Shown here piece after piece: positions 1 through 11,211 of a DNA stretch of 64,000 nucleotides (the first letter of the stretch is position 1; each line of letters starts with the position of its first letter). The notes beneath the pieces are model-generated. The model worked only from the letters and a program-made list of their open reading frames with translations. It ran no database searches and was not told where the DNA came from. Source of the stretch: Ustilaginoidea virens (Eukaryota; Ascomycota; Sordariomycetes; Hypocreales; Clavicipitaceae); NCBI RefSeq assembly GCF_000687475.1, contig NC_057317.1, positions 6,572,501 to 6,636,500 on the forward strand, in the 5' to 3' direction. Both the position numbers and the translations under genes were made by a program.

Positions 1-1235
1 TGACACGGGCATAGCCCGAGTCCGTGACAGAATGATTATATAGCTGTCATATAAGTTGGGAAATGCCGAGAAATATTATACTATACTAGAAAAAGAGATA
101 TTAGCTATTATAGTAGAACTAAAAGAAGTTAAATGACTGATAGAAGGATCCTTATACCTAATTAAGGTCTATATAGACTATAAGGGGATTGTAGATTTTA
201 TAGCAAACTTAGGAGAAACTTACGGGAAAGTTATAAAATGGATTGATTTACTATAAGAATTTAATATCGAATATATTTATCGGCTAAATATAACGAAAAT
301 TATAAAAATTGTAGATGGAATATTTAGACTACTGGATATATTGAGATCGGAATCTATAGAATTAAAATAAAGAATAGGAATAAAAGTTAAATTAGGACTA
401 ACAAAATTAATAGTAAATATCGTAATAGAATCTAAATTAGTGCTACCGGAAGGAGGAATATTAGATTAAAATGCTATTGAGAAATTGTCTATTAAACTTT
501 GCTTATAGCTTAAGTCAGCCTAGTACGGAGAGATACTTATGGTAATGATATACGGTTATAATACTATTACCCTAGACCGAAGAAGACTTATATAAAGATG
601 TTTGCTAAAGTATTAATTTATCGATCGAAGGTTATATTAGCTGGAAATAGATAAATCCTTAGCTGAATATATTTTAGAAGGTAAGGTATCGACTAAATTA
701 TAAGCCTTCTATAATGCAAAGGGACACTTCGGTCTAATAATTATATTATAAGCCATTTGAGGGAAATTCTATTAGCCTTTAAGAACTAGGGACGTTAAGA
801 TATATTGTCGGTTATATTTGGTATATTAATAAATAGGACCTAGGATCGCAAGAGCTGATCTAAAATCTATTATAGTTTTAGAACCATAGGAGATGGTTGT
901 GATGGACTATCTGGGCCCTATTATACTAAAAACGAGAGAGGGAGAAATATATATTCTAGTAGCAGTAGACTATACTACTAGATTTCTTTTGATGTAGACT
1001 TATATTGAGGCAATAGAAATCGCAGTGATAGAAGCTTAGGGAAAATACTAAGGATTAATATTCGGATGGCTAAAAAGGATCTATTGCGATAATAGATCCT
1101 ATTTTAAAAATTAACTTTTTTAAGCTATAGAAGAAAAGTATAGAATATAGGTAACTTTCAGACTAGTCTTATACCTGGCTTCAATAGGACTAGCCGAAAG
1201 AAATATATGACTTATAAAGAACTAATTAATGAAGT
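1..1235 (+). pseudogene. Outer Ty3/gypsy pol fragment, left half (RNase H + integrase)
   Basis: RIP-degraded end of a Ty3/gypsy polyprotein that enters from the left window edge. Near 80-220 the translation keeps the RNase H signature (EKEILAII, then VYIDYKG). Near 890-970 the integrase core reads MDYLGPI..TREGE.YILVAVDY with the first catalytic Asp. The second catalytic block (YCDNRSYF) is near 1083, followed by GLAERN near 1190. Many in-frame TAG/TAA stops make it non-functional. The reading stops at 1235 because another LTR element is inserted there; the rest of the integrase resumes at 10254. In the family, RNase H and integrase replicate and insert the element. Element class is confident; the left end lies outside the window. 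Confidence 0.82.
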
Positions 1236-1479
1236 TGTCACGGGCTCGGGCTACGCCCGCGCCATAATGTGGCTAGGACTCGGGCTACGCCCGCATCTAG
1301 CCTAAGAAGGGCGATAGACGGAGTCACGGGACTATACTAGGACTCCGATACGTATTATGATCGGGATATAAATAGACTAGATAGAAGGTTCCTACTCGGA
1401 TCCTTTTCCTTCCTCTTTAGTCTATTTAATACATATTATTGATGCCTATTCGCAGTCGCCCTAGGGCCAGTCCTTCATA
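1236..1479 (+). repeat. 5' LTR of the inner gypsy element (244 bp)
   Basis: Begins TGTCACGGGCTCGGGCTA and ends CCTTCATA (a RIP-modified ...CACA terminus). It matches 10010-10253 over its entire 244 bp. The 5-bp target duplication gaagt precedes it at 1231-1235. Confidence 0.93.
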
Positions 1480-1879
1480 TTTAAATAGACTCTCTCAGCC
1501 TTGCTGTTATAACTCTATATTATAGAACTAATAATACAAGCATTATACGACATCGAAATAAGCACGCCTAATAAGACGGGAGCAAACGGCACAGGGCAGT
1601 AGCGCCCCCAACATAATACATACACCCAAATATAGCAACTTTCCGAGGGAATGTAATAGATTCAATCGCAGATGAACTCTTTATAGGCTTATCTCGTAGA
1701 GCAGGCGAGTAAACCCTAACCGGAATACTAACCGGTCCCAGTAATACAATAGGGCGGACCTATCCCCCCTACTACTCTTGATGCGGCTTATACCTAACCT
1801 AAGCGTAAGCCGATCCCGATTGGGGACCCCTTTAATAGCAAAAAGACAATATTTACCGCCTAGCGAACCTTTATGCAAT
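1480..1879 (+). other. Inner gypsy 5' leader
   Basis: Untranslated leader between the 5' LTR and the gag-like frame. No clear tRNA primer-binding site could be recognised directly after the LTR. The small ORFs here on either strand have no recognisable features. Confidence 0.5.
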
Positions 1880-2700
1880 ATAAGCTTGAGGTTGATAAGG
1901 ACTTTATTGGGGACGAAAAGATATAGTAGATATTTATCTTCTAAAACCTATTTTCTACGGTCTAATCCTAAATCGCAGCCTTCTTAAAGAATAGTAAAGC
2001 CTATAATTATAATATAGTAAAGTTCTTTAAATACCTCTAATATCTCTTTAAGGATCCGTATCGATAGGACCGTGCGATTACTAAACTTAAGTACTTATTA
2101 CGCTAAAGCCCTAAAGAACCTTTTGCCGCTTTCTTTATCTAATTTAAGGAAAAACTAGCGCTTATAGGAGGAATTAGCTGGCCTAAGGAAGTAAAACTTA
2201 AATACCTCTCTTCCGCATTAAATACTAGGATAGCCGATAAGATTATCAGACTTAAGGTCTCCCGTAATAACTACTATATAGTAGTCGATTGCTATCGTTA
2301 AATTGCTATTAACCTTAAGACTAGCCTAACTATTAGGCGCTACTTTAGTCCTTCTCGCGATCGATAAAATAATAATTAAAATACAGGAGGTAATATGCAG
2401 ATAATAGGTATTAACTAGCTTACTTCAAAGAGTAAGTAATATATAGCTAAATGGGTCTTATAGGAGGTCCTTAACGAGCGATAGGAGAAGGACCTTTACC
2501 TTTATTATAGTGCTTCTACCTACTATATATAGAAATACTATTTATAAAGAGCCCGCAGACCGGGAATAGTTAAAGTGGCTATAGTAGACTCCTAGGCTGC
2601 TAAGGATAATAGTAGCGATAACTCTTAGGGAAAAAATTAGCCTTTAAGCCTAATCTCGCGAGAGGGCTTAAAGTATATGCTTAGAACCCTAATTAATTAC
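1880..2700 (+). pseudogene. Gag of the inner gypsy element, RIP-degraded
   Basis: Translation with TAG/TAA read through gives a typical Retrotrans_gag capsid segment. FFKYLQYLFKDPYR is near 2015-2060, followed by PKEPFAAFFIQFKEKLALIGG near 2110-2170 and LKYLSSALNTRIADKI near 2185-2250. A degraded CCHC zinc-knuckle-like stretch (YYSASTYYIQKYYLQRARRP) near 2500-2560 has lost its cysteines, consistent with C-to-T change. Stops include CAG-to-TAG and CAA-to-TAA positions throughout. Gag forms the virus-like particle; this copy cannot. The exact start codon is uncertain. Confidence 0.75.
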
Positions 2701-5675
2701 GAAAAGGATTTTATATAAAAAAGATAAAAGAATTTATAGAATGTATAGATAGGCACCCCTTTTTAGTATTAATATTATATAAATCTTATACTTTTATTAA
2801 TACCTTAATCGACTCGGGTTATAATTACTATAGCACTATAAGCAAAAAAATAGTGCAATAGTTAGGTCTCTAACCTATCCGCCTACTATAATATAGGAAA
2901 ATCGGAACGGCAGTAGAGATTTAGAGCCGTTTAGGGGAATGTAAAGAAGCGACTTCCTCTATTATGTATATTGTTTGTATAGATATTAATATTAATGGCT
3001 AGCCTTCTATGGTTATACTTTATATAATCCTAGGCCTTACCCGTGATATTATCTTAGGTCTCCCTTAGATAAAATACCGTAATATTATATTATAAGCGAA
3101 ACAATATTAGATATAGATTAAAGCGGCAGGCAATCTTATCGTCTAGGAATTAGTAGTATGATAGTCTGGCCCTGCTATAGTTAATATTTTTAGTTCAATC
3201 TTCTATAGTATACTCTAGTAGGTAAAGCATTCTAAGGACTAATCGACCTCTTTTATTGCTATAAGCCTATAAGAGATAATATATATCCTCCGTATTACGC
3301 TTCTGCTATATTAAGACCCTATACTATCTCTGCAGAAGCCGCGGGTACTACCCCTAAAGTTATAGGAATTTAGCGACTTATTTAATAAGGAAAAGGCCTC
3401 CGGCCTTCCTCTATATTAGGGTATATTAGACCATTATATTTGGCTTAAGAAGGCCCTAGATAGAAGTATATTAGACCTACCTTAGGGCTTATTATATAAT
3501 ATGCTATAGGACTAGCTTCTTAAGGTTCGGAAATAGGTAACCAACCTTATAAATAAAGGATAGATTCGGGCGAGCTCCTTATCGGCAATAGCTTTAGTCC
3601 TCCTAATTAGGAAGGGGAATAAAGGGTAGCATTTTTATATAGATTACCGAGCCCTAAATAAGGTTATAGCTTAAGATTAATACCCCCTCCCGCTAATTAA
3701 AGAGACCCTACGATCTTTATCCCAAGCAAAGTAATTTACTAAAATCGATATATATATAGCATTCTATAAAATCTATATTGCAGAAGGCGATAAATACCTT
3801 ACTGTATTTCGCATGCGATTCGGCCTCTTTAAGTAGCTTATTATACCTTTTAGCTTTACTAAAGCCCTATTAATATTCCAATAATATATTAATAGGGCCT
3901 TAGGAAATACACTCAGGGATTTTATAACTATATACCTTAATAATATTTTTATTTATACCTTAGGATTAAGGGAGGACTATATAGGACGCATTAAGGATAT
4001 ACTCTAACGATTTTAAAACGCTAGTCTTAACCTAGACTTAAAGAAGTGTGATTTTACTATAATAAAAGTCTAATATCTAGGTTATATTATAATAGCAGGA
4101 AAAGAGATCCACTTAAACCCCGAAAAGATTAAGGCTATCTAAAACTAAGAAGCCCCTACGAAACTAAAGGGGGTCTAAAGCTTCTTTAGCTTTATAAATT
4201 TTTACTGCAATTTTATCCCTAACTTTTCCTACCTCGCTAAACCTTTAATTAGGTTAATAAAAAAAGGGGTTTCCTTTTAATAATTAGATAAAGAAGAAAA
4301 AGCATTTTAAGCGCTTAAGTATTACTTTATCTTATACCTAGTTCTCGCTTAATAAGACCCTAATAAAGAGACGATTCTTAAAATAGATAGCTCTAATACT
4401 ACTTTTAATAGCTATCTTTTTTAAATTAGGGAGGATAAAGTCCTCTATCTTATTATATACTATTTTATATGCCTAATAGATATTAAACGGAACTATATAA
4501 TTTACGATAAGGAGCTTCTTACTATTATCTTTTATCTTAAGGCGTGGTTAGCTAAACTCTGATTAATAGCCTCCTTATTCACTATTCTTATAGACTATAA
4601 GAATCTAAAGTATTTTACTTGACCCTATAAGATATTAGAACGGTAGGCTAAATAGGCTAAAATACTAATGCTCTTTAATTTCTACCTCTAGTATAGGCTA
4701 GGGTCGCAGGCTTAATACCCTAATACTCTATCTCGATAAGAATAGGAAGCTAACGGTATAATACTAAGGATTAGCTAGATCTTAAAACCGCTATCGATTT
4801 TAGTACTCTACCTAGACTTAACTACCGAACTAGTTCTTATAATTATACTTTTGGGATTTAGCTTACCTAATAGCTTATGCATTTTCGCCGACTCTTACCT
4901 CTAGGCACTCTAAGATCAGGCTATAGCTAAAGATGAAATATATAGGGTATAATAGGTAGTAATAGCAAAAAACGAAAGACGCTTTCCGATTAAGGCTTTA
5001 ATAAAGGAATAGATTGCAAATTATACCCTAAATGCCTATAGCGCGCTTCTCTACCGGGGGCAGATATAGCTCCCTTCTTTTAAACCCCTAACCACTACGG
5101 TTATATAGCAATACTATAAATCACTTACTGCAGGCTATCTAGGGAAGAATACTATATTCTAATTATTATATTAAGACTACCACTTCGATAATATATCTTT
5201 AGCAGTAGCGAGATATATCTAGAATTGCTAATGCCGCGGGGCATATAAGAGCCGATAATTGCGTTAAGGCCTACTATAGCTATTACCTATCCTAGACCGA
5301 TTTTAATTATAGATTTCTATCGACTTTATACTAGATCTTCCCGCATATAATATATCCGACCCGCGATTTTTTATAATTATTACTAATCGCCTATCGAAGT
5401 ATATCCAGCTTAAGGCAATACACTCTATAAAAGCGGAAGACTATATAAAACGGTTCTAATAGTACTAATAGCATTTCTATAGATTCCCTAAAGAAATTAT
5501 TAGCGACTAAGGATCAGATTAAGTAAGATACAGTATATACGCAAAAGTGTCGCAATAACCCCCACATCAACGCCATCACCACATTATCACGTAAGAATTC
5601 AAATAGCCACAACTCAGGTAGTAATGCATTAATTCTAATAAAACAAGATGTGGCAAATAGCCCTGCTTTTCGCGA

Positions 5676-6882
5676 TCAATATTTAGTATACCAACCACGT
5701 GCGCGAATTACAGCATATAAGCGCTGTGGCATAGACTCAATCAGCCTCGTAATTAAAGGCTGTAGCACTACTGCCCACGCTTTTTTAATACATTCTATCA
5801 ATTCAGCCCTATGCGCCTTATTATTCTTTAGAATTAATAGATGAGGGTTAGCAGTTACTAATTCCTGCTTTAAAGCCTTCCATACATGCTCAATAGGGTT
5901 TAAATCAGGCGAATGCGGAGGCCATTCAATCGCTATAATTATATGTCGCCGTAGCCATTGAGATGTTGCAGCGTAAGTATGAATTCTCGCGTTATCTTGC
6001 TGGAATAGCCTCATACCGTCGTATATAGGTAAGAGACCTTCTGATAGAGCCTTTTAATAGCTTCGCGCTATATATCCATTTCGAGCAGACTATTCATCGC
6101 GATCCATAATAATAATAGGGCTCCGGCCGGTGCGATAAATAGCCCCCCAGGCCATAATCGATAATGGGGCCTTTACATAGCAGGTAAGGTTAATAAGATC
6201 CTTGTTAAATCGCTCATGAGGATCGCGGAATATCCATTATGGTGTTTTATTGCCTTGATTTGCAATAGAGGTCTCATTAGAAAAGATTATCTATGGAGGC
6301 TGCTATATTAGTAAATAGCTATTTGAAGGGGCCATTTTTAATTATACTTACCTCCATCAATTCTTCGACTTTCTGCAGCCAATAACGTGCAAAATAAAGC
6401 CTCTTTTTTGCTATTTCTTTTGATAGTGGTATTCTTTTTATAGACTTCCATTTGCGCTGCTAATAGCCTCGAAGGCACCGTCGGATGGTTGAGCGGCTTA
6501 TTCGGCCACCTATAGCGCTAATTAGGGCACTATATGTAATGCTGCGATTCCTTTTAATAAGAAGAACAATATAGCGCTTTTCAGCTTCTATAAGCTTTAG
6601 TGGCCGCCCAGAACGAGGCTTATTTTTAAGTGTTAATTCTTCTTTCCAGCGTTTAAATATCCTATATGCTGTAGATGGTGACGCGTTAAAGGTAGCAGCT
6701 ATAGCGCGGTAGGTTTTACCTTGCGATAATTCTGCAATTATGGCAGCTTTTTGCACTGGTGAAAATTCATGATTCTTCTGACGATTTCCTGATATTTCCG
6801 TACTAAAGGCACGATTTAGAGGTATTGTTGTGGGCATATTATGGGCGTTGTAATGTAAAGGGTAAAATTGGTTGAGGCGCAA
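5676..6882 (-). pseudogene. Tc1/mariner transposase with one intron, inactivated
   Basis: Minus-strand gene modelled as 6882-6352 joined to 6302-5676 (386 codons including stop). N-terminal helix-turn-helix DNA-binding part: FSPVQKAAIIAELSQGKTYR and STAYRIFKRWKEE. C-terminal DDE part: QQDNARIH ... WPPHSPDLNPIEHVW, with 34 residues between the second Asp and the Glu (DD34E, Tc1 type). A 49-bp stretch at 6303-6351 has GTAAGT, a TACTAAT branch site and TAG. Its removal restores one frame across both halves. Damage: an in-frame TAG near 6460 and others between 6015 and 6120. The first catalytic Asp is changed to Asn (IFSNETS where FSDE is usual). It cannot catalyse transposition as it stands. Confidence 0.87.
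6303..6351 (-). other. 49-bp spliceosomal intron in the mariner transposase
   Basis: On the minus strand: donor GTAAGT, branch motif TTACTAAT ten or so bases before the acceptor TAG. The length (49, i.e. 1 mod 3) exactly accounts for the frame difference between the two transposase halves, and the junction reads MEQPPWIIFS. Confidence 0.75.
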
Positions 6883-7878
6883 AGACTTCGCGCTACGTGT
6901 TTTTGTTGCGGGACTTATGGATACCCACTGTAATTTTAGACTATACTTTACAATTTAGTTAAGACTAAATAACTCTTCTCGACTATATATTACCCCTAGA
7001 CCGATAGCGGTATAAAATAGATAAATTAAGAGGTCTAGGCTATCTTACGTATTATAGTCTCCTTTGACTAATATAATTAGCTAAAATATATTGCAGTATG
7101 CCAACTAGCGTTAAATAACCGGATATTATTAGTAACCGGTTTTAATCCTAACCGGCTCTTTAATGGATTTAATATTCCAATAGTTATATCGCCTCTGGAT
7201 ATAATATTAAGTTTAACGACTCTAAAAGGGCAAACTGCCCTATTTTTAGTTACCCTCTATAAGGGATAAAAGGTAGCCTAAGCCGCTATCGCCTTTATAT
7301 AGTAGAGGCAGTAGGACGCAACTAACCGTTTGCGCTATCTAGTAAAACGTTTTTAAGTCGGGGATTAAGTATAGCTTACCTTACGCAATATTAAGATAAA
7401 TTAGCCTTATAAGAAGCTCGACTAGATCTCGGCAAAGTATATAGTTATAGCTATACTATCCCCGCTTAATATTCGACTTGATATCCTATAGGGTATTTAC
7501 TTAGTTTTCTATATTGATTTAATTAAATAAGTGGCTTCTGACCTATTACTAAATTAGGACGTAATTAATATATAACCCAATCCCTTATTTATACTACCTT
7601 AGGACTCTAATCGGCTATATAAGGAATATAAAATAGAAGAGATTTTAGCTATAAAGAATACTTAAGGTCGGGGGTAAAACCGTAATATACTTATTAAATA
7701 GAAAAGATACGATTTACCTATATAAGAACCCCTAGAGAACTTCTTAGAGATAGCAGCATAAGAGGTATTTAAGGCTAAATAGGGGGATATTCAAATATAT
7801 AATAGACCTATATAGCCTTAGGATCGGATTTCAGACCTATAACCTTAATATCGTCTAATAATATAAAAAAAAAAAATA

Positions 7879-8991
7879 CTAATCCTTTTCCTTTTTAGTA
7901 AAGCAATCTAGTAAGTTTTAATATTTATCTTTTATTTCTTAGTAACTCTAGCCCCATTCTTATATTTCTTAATTCCTACTGCCCCTACTACTTTTACCCT
8001 TATCGGCATTCCCCTACCCCCCTATAGGATTCAATAGAGGGGCATATAGGGGAAAGGGGGGGACTATAGGGTAGTAGGGCGGGAAAGGTGGCGGTAGTAT
8101 TAGTAGTATAATCGGCGGATACTAATTAGGCATAATATGGCTCGGGTACCTATAATAGGGTGTAATAAGTCTAGGGGGATATACTTATAATGCCAGGCCG
8201 GCAGTAATAGAACCGGCCTTAGCTTATAGCGCGGTCGTTAGTATAAGGGCCTAAAGCGAGGCTATACTAGCATATAGGGAGGATACTAACTAAAGGGAAG
8301 TAGGCAGAGTATAAAGCGTAGGTATAGCGGGGGTGACCTAATATATAAAGCTGGTTATCGCCTTTACTATAATCTATATATTTTATTATTACTCTGCGAG
8401 TAATTATATAATAGGCGCTATAGAGTTGCTGCTAGCCTATTGGGACTTAGTAGTTAAGGCAGAAGGAATAATAATCGTTATAGGCATAGTAGGGGTCGAC
8501 CTGCCGATATTAGTAGCTAGGGTATATACGGAAAGGGCCATTATAGTATGCTCTTACGCTATAGCCTATAGTTTATCCTATTAACGATATAGTATATTGA
8601 ACTTAGGGTGAAGATGGGCCTTTCGGCCTAGGATATCTCCTACCTTTAGATGGGCGGCCTCCTTAATACTTTATTTCTTTTATGCTATATAGATGATATG
8701 CTTTATTACCCGCTGTAATTAGGGATTTATCGATATTATATGCTCGCACTAGATATATATTTTATATTTCTAATAGCACCAAATATAAGCCTAGGAGCGA
8801 TTAGACCGCATATAGACGATATATTTTCTAGTATCTATAGTATACTATATGCAGGCGATATAGGCATACTCTACCTCCTCGATATTATTAGTATTTAATC
8901 CCTTAGAATCCCCCTAGATAAAGAATTCTTCTATAGTATGCTTCTTTTGTGACTGCTAATATAATAATTTAGTAGTAGGCGAGTGCGGCAT
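7879..8991 (-). pseudogene. Antisense ORF (370 codons) between pol and 3' LTR of the inner gypsy
   Basis: Read on the minus strand, one frame runs from ATG at 8991 (MPHSPTTKLL) to TAG at 7879-7881, exactly 371 triplets. Every interruption noticed is TAA or TAG, as in RIP-degraded coding sequence; no TGA was noticed. Visible features: MRSNRSQAYIWCYQKYKI with clustered Cys/Trp; KEAAHLKVGDILGRKAH near the middle; a proline-rich stretch (PPPFPPYYPIVPPFPLY); a basic DKGKSSRGSRN tail. I do not recognise the product. Antisense ORFs at this location are known in some plant Ty3/gypsy lineages, but I see no sequence basis for relating this one to them. It might instead be captured host sequence. Confidence 0.5.
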
Positions 8992-10009
8992 TTTCTTAGC
9001 GCGCGAAGGTATCTAGGGCGTAATTATAAATATAGAGGAAGCTAATAGTACTCTAGATAGGGTCTTAGGGGTAATAGCTATTAAAGAAAAAGTTTTTATT
9101 AGTATTACCCCTATCGACGATAGGACTTTTATACAAAAAGGGGCAGGAGGATATAAAAGGGATAATAGGGCCCTTATATTAGGCAATAGGGGCTCTACCG
9201 AACTCTTATTATTATTAGAAATAATAATAAGCTTAAAGCTAGGGGGGGAAATATGCGATTATCCTAAAAAGGGTATAGACTATAGCGGCTATAATAGTAT
9301 TTCTGGCTAGGAACCTCTTTTGCGCCTAGCACTTCTAAAGTCTCTAGTAGATACTTAGGATAGACCTAATAGGGTTATAGGAGGGTCCTAAGCGATAGGC
9401 GTATTCCTATCTATTAGTTCTCTAGATGATATAGCGATAAATCTAATGTAATAGTAAACGGGGGGGGGGACTAAAATACCTATTAGTACCGGACGATTTA
9501 CTATGTAGATTCGATACGAACGATCTAGGAACTTTCGATAGCACTACTCTATTAGTAGGGACGATTCTTACGATAGTAGTAATACTGTAGACTTACTACT
9601 AAGAATAATAGCCTTAGTGATAGTAGGCATAGGGATAGAGAGAGGGAGAAAGAAGTATAAAAGAGAAGTAGATAAAAAAAGAAGCCTTAGTATAAATAGA
9701 TTCCTAACCGATGGCTAGCGATAAAATTTTTTCTGCTCTATAATAGTTACGATACTATTCCTTTTAGCTAATAGTATTATAACCGGCTTCGATAAGATTC
9801 TATTACGTCTGCCTAAAGCATACCGACTCTGGTCTATGCTATATTCACATCGGTTATATATTAGTATATCTATACGCCTGATTAATATCCTATATATTTA
9901 ATTAAGGTTATTTTCGAGGGCTATAAGAGGTTTTAATTAGGGGGCGATATATAAAGGGGATGATTTTAGATAGTTTATTCTTCCGACTCTAAGGAGGAGG
10001 AGGGGGGTA
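8992..10009. other. Unassigned 3' region of the inner gypsy, ending in the polypurine tract
   Basis: About 1 kb between the antisense ORF and the 3' LTR. I found no recognisable domain on either strand. It contains a G9 run near 9461-9469, serine/arginine-like codons near 9600-9700 on the plus strand, and ends in the AAGGAGGAGGAGGGGGG polypurine tract (about 9991-10007) that would prime plus-strand synthesis. Confidence 0.5.
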
Positions 10010-10253
10010 TATTACGGGCTCGGGCTATACCTGCGCTATAATATGGCTAGGACTCGGGCTGTGCTTACGTCTAGCCTAAAAAGGGCGATAGATAGAGTCA
10101 CGGAACTATACTAGGACTCCGATACGTGTTATAATCGGGATATAAATAGACTAAATAGAAGGTTCCTACTCGGATCCTTTTCCTTCCTCTTTAGTCTATT
10201 TAATATATATTATTGACGCCTATTCGCAGTCGCCCTAGGGCCAGTCCTTTATA
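10010..10253 (+). repeat. 3' LTR of the inner gypsy element (244 bp)
   Basis: Starts TATTACGGGCTCGGGCTA, the RIP-mutated counterpart of the 5' LTR start, and ends TCCTTTATA. The flanking gaagt at 10254-10258 is the second copy of the target duplication. A GGAGGAGGAGGGGGG purine tract sits just upstream. Confidence 0.93.
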
Positions 10254-10258
10254 GAAGT

Positions 10259-10900
10259 AGGCTATAGAAAGGAATAGAATATTATTAGAATTGTGGAATT
10301 AGGCTATCCCTTCTATTATAGTAGTGCTAAACAATCGATATATAACTATAGTTAGAATATCTCTAGCTATATTAATATTCGGTTTCGAATTATTTTCTTA
10401 GTATAATAGCGTAATTAAGTGGGATTGGGATAAAGCTAATAAGCTAGAGATAACCGATAATAAATTTATTTAAGATATAAATTTATTAATAATCGACCGA
10501 AGAGAGGAGAAATAGGAAAAGGTATAAAATTAAAGAGTATCCCTTCTATCTAACGAAGTTAATAAAGTTCTATATAACTTTAAAGTTAGCGATAGAGTTT
10601 AGGAGAAAATAGATAAGGAAAGTAAGCAGAAGGGAAAATTTTATAAAATTTAGGGAAACCTATTGAGAGTCGTTAAAGTTTTATTATTAGTTACTTATGC
10701 AATAGAGCCAATTTAGGGAGGAACAAAAAGAAAGATATATATAGACGATTTAAAAGGTATTATCGATTTGCTAGAATGTTTATAACCTTTACGACTGAAT
10801 ATATAGGATCTGGTAGAATAGTCGGATGAAAGAGAGGCTAAGAATCTGGAAGAATAATATAGAAAATTGAAGTTATAGCTAGGGATAGCTGCAATAGCTT
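10259..10900 (+). pseudogene. Outer gypsy pol fragment, right half (integrase C-terminal part)
   Basis: Directly after the duplicated gaagt the translation resumes as an integrase tail (a W..A.PS.IVVLNNR-like region near 10300-10350, then YTTIVRISLAILIFGFE near 10345-10395). This is the expected sequel to the fragment that ends at 1235. Further on, basic and acidic residues with several TAG/TAA codons continue to about 10860. It shows the outer element was already present when the inner gypsy landed. The remainder of the outer element to the right cannot be delimited because I see no matching LTR. Confidence 0.7.
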
Positions 10901-10959
10901 CCCTTATTTTATCTTTACTTTTATGGGGTAGGGCGGATAATACCTATATATTATATATC

Positions 10960-11145
10960 TGCTCTTTCTTCCCTTTTTTTCTTTTTCTCCTTTTTATATT
11001 TCTTTAATACGACTTTCGATCCTAGTAGTAGTAGTTTCTTTTTATTTTTTTCTTTCTCCTGGTAGTAGTAGTTTCCTTTTTATTTTCTTCTCCTAGTAGT
11101 AGTAGTTCTTCCTTTTATATCTCTTTACTGCGAAATTTAGACCTT
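10960..11145. repeat. Pyrimidine-rich tract with three TAGTAGTAGT repeats
   Basis: Strong strand asymmetry (mostly C and T on the plus strand). It contains three copies of a roughly 35-bp unit, CCTAGTAGTAGTAGTTTCT followed by a T-rich spacer, beginning near 11023, 11059 and 11093. It lies upstream of the ORF at 11212 and resembles the leader of a retroelement. Confidence 0.65.
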
Positions 11146-11211
11146 ATAATGGCAGCACGATATACCTTTACTTCTTGCAACGATAGTACGGTATTTTTTT
11201 ACCTTAAAGAT

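Larger units (their letters stand above)
5531..6930 (-). mobile_element. Tc1/mariner element (1400 bp) inserted in the gypsy integrase
   Basis: A 1400-bp DNA transposon flanked by the TA duplication (5529-5530 and 6931-6932). Terminal inverted repeats are recognisable but diverged: the left end starts CAGTATATACGCAAAAGT, and the right end read in reverse starts CAGTGGGTATCCATAAGT. Removing it rejoins the integrase sequence of the host gypsy element, so it inserted after that element. Transposase is on the minus strand. Base composition is less AT-skewed than the host, suggesting later arrival or milder RIP. Confidence 0.92.
2745..7870 (+). pseudogene. Pol of the inner gypsy element (PR-RT-RH-INT-chromodomain), split by mariner
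   Basis: Domains in order: aspartic protease (TLIDSGYNYYS, about 2800-2830); reverse transcriptase (YRALNKV near 3645, FTKIDIYIAFYKI near 3735); the polymerase YxDD box changed to YLNNIFIYT near 3930-3960; RNase H (KIDSSNTTFNSYLFQ from 4377, IIYDKELLTII near 4495). The integrase zinc-binding region is near 5100-5260 and its core is 5290-5528, resuming at 6933 (YYPQTDSG). A chromodomain-like stretch near 7610-7800 reads YKIEEILAIKN...GRG, PLENFLE. The mariner insertion follows the SDxGSD integrase block. Numerous TAG/TAA stops and loss of the two RT aspartates show inactivation. The chromodomain in this family guides insertion to heterochromatin. Confidence 0.85.
1236..10253 (+). mobile_element. 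Inner Ty3/gypsy chromovirus, complete but RIP-degraded, with a nested mariner
   Basis: A full LTR retrotransposon bounded by two 244-bp LTRs (1236-1479 and 10010-10253) and a perfect 5-bp target duplication, gaagt (1231-1235 and 10254-10258). It holds gag, then pol in Ty3/gypsy order (protease, RT, RNase H, integrase) and a chromodomain-like C-terminus, which places it among chromoviruses. A purine-rich tract (AAGGAGGAGGAGGGGGG) lies directly before the right LTR as expected for a PPT. LTR differences are transitions, e.g. TGTCAC versus TATTAC at the start. Excluding the 1.4-kb mariner insertion the element is about 7.6 kb. All frames are full of TAG/TAA, so it is dead. About 2.1 kb between pol and the 3' LTR is unusual. 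Confidence 0.93.
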
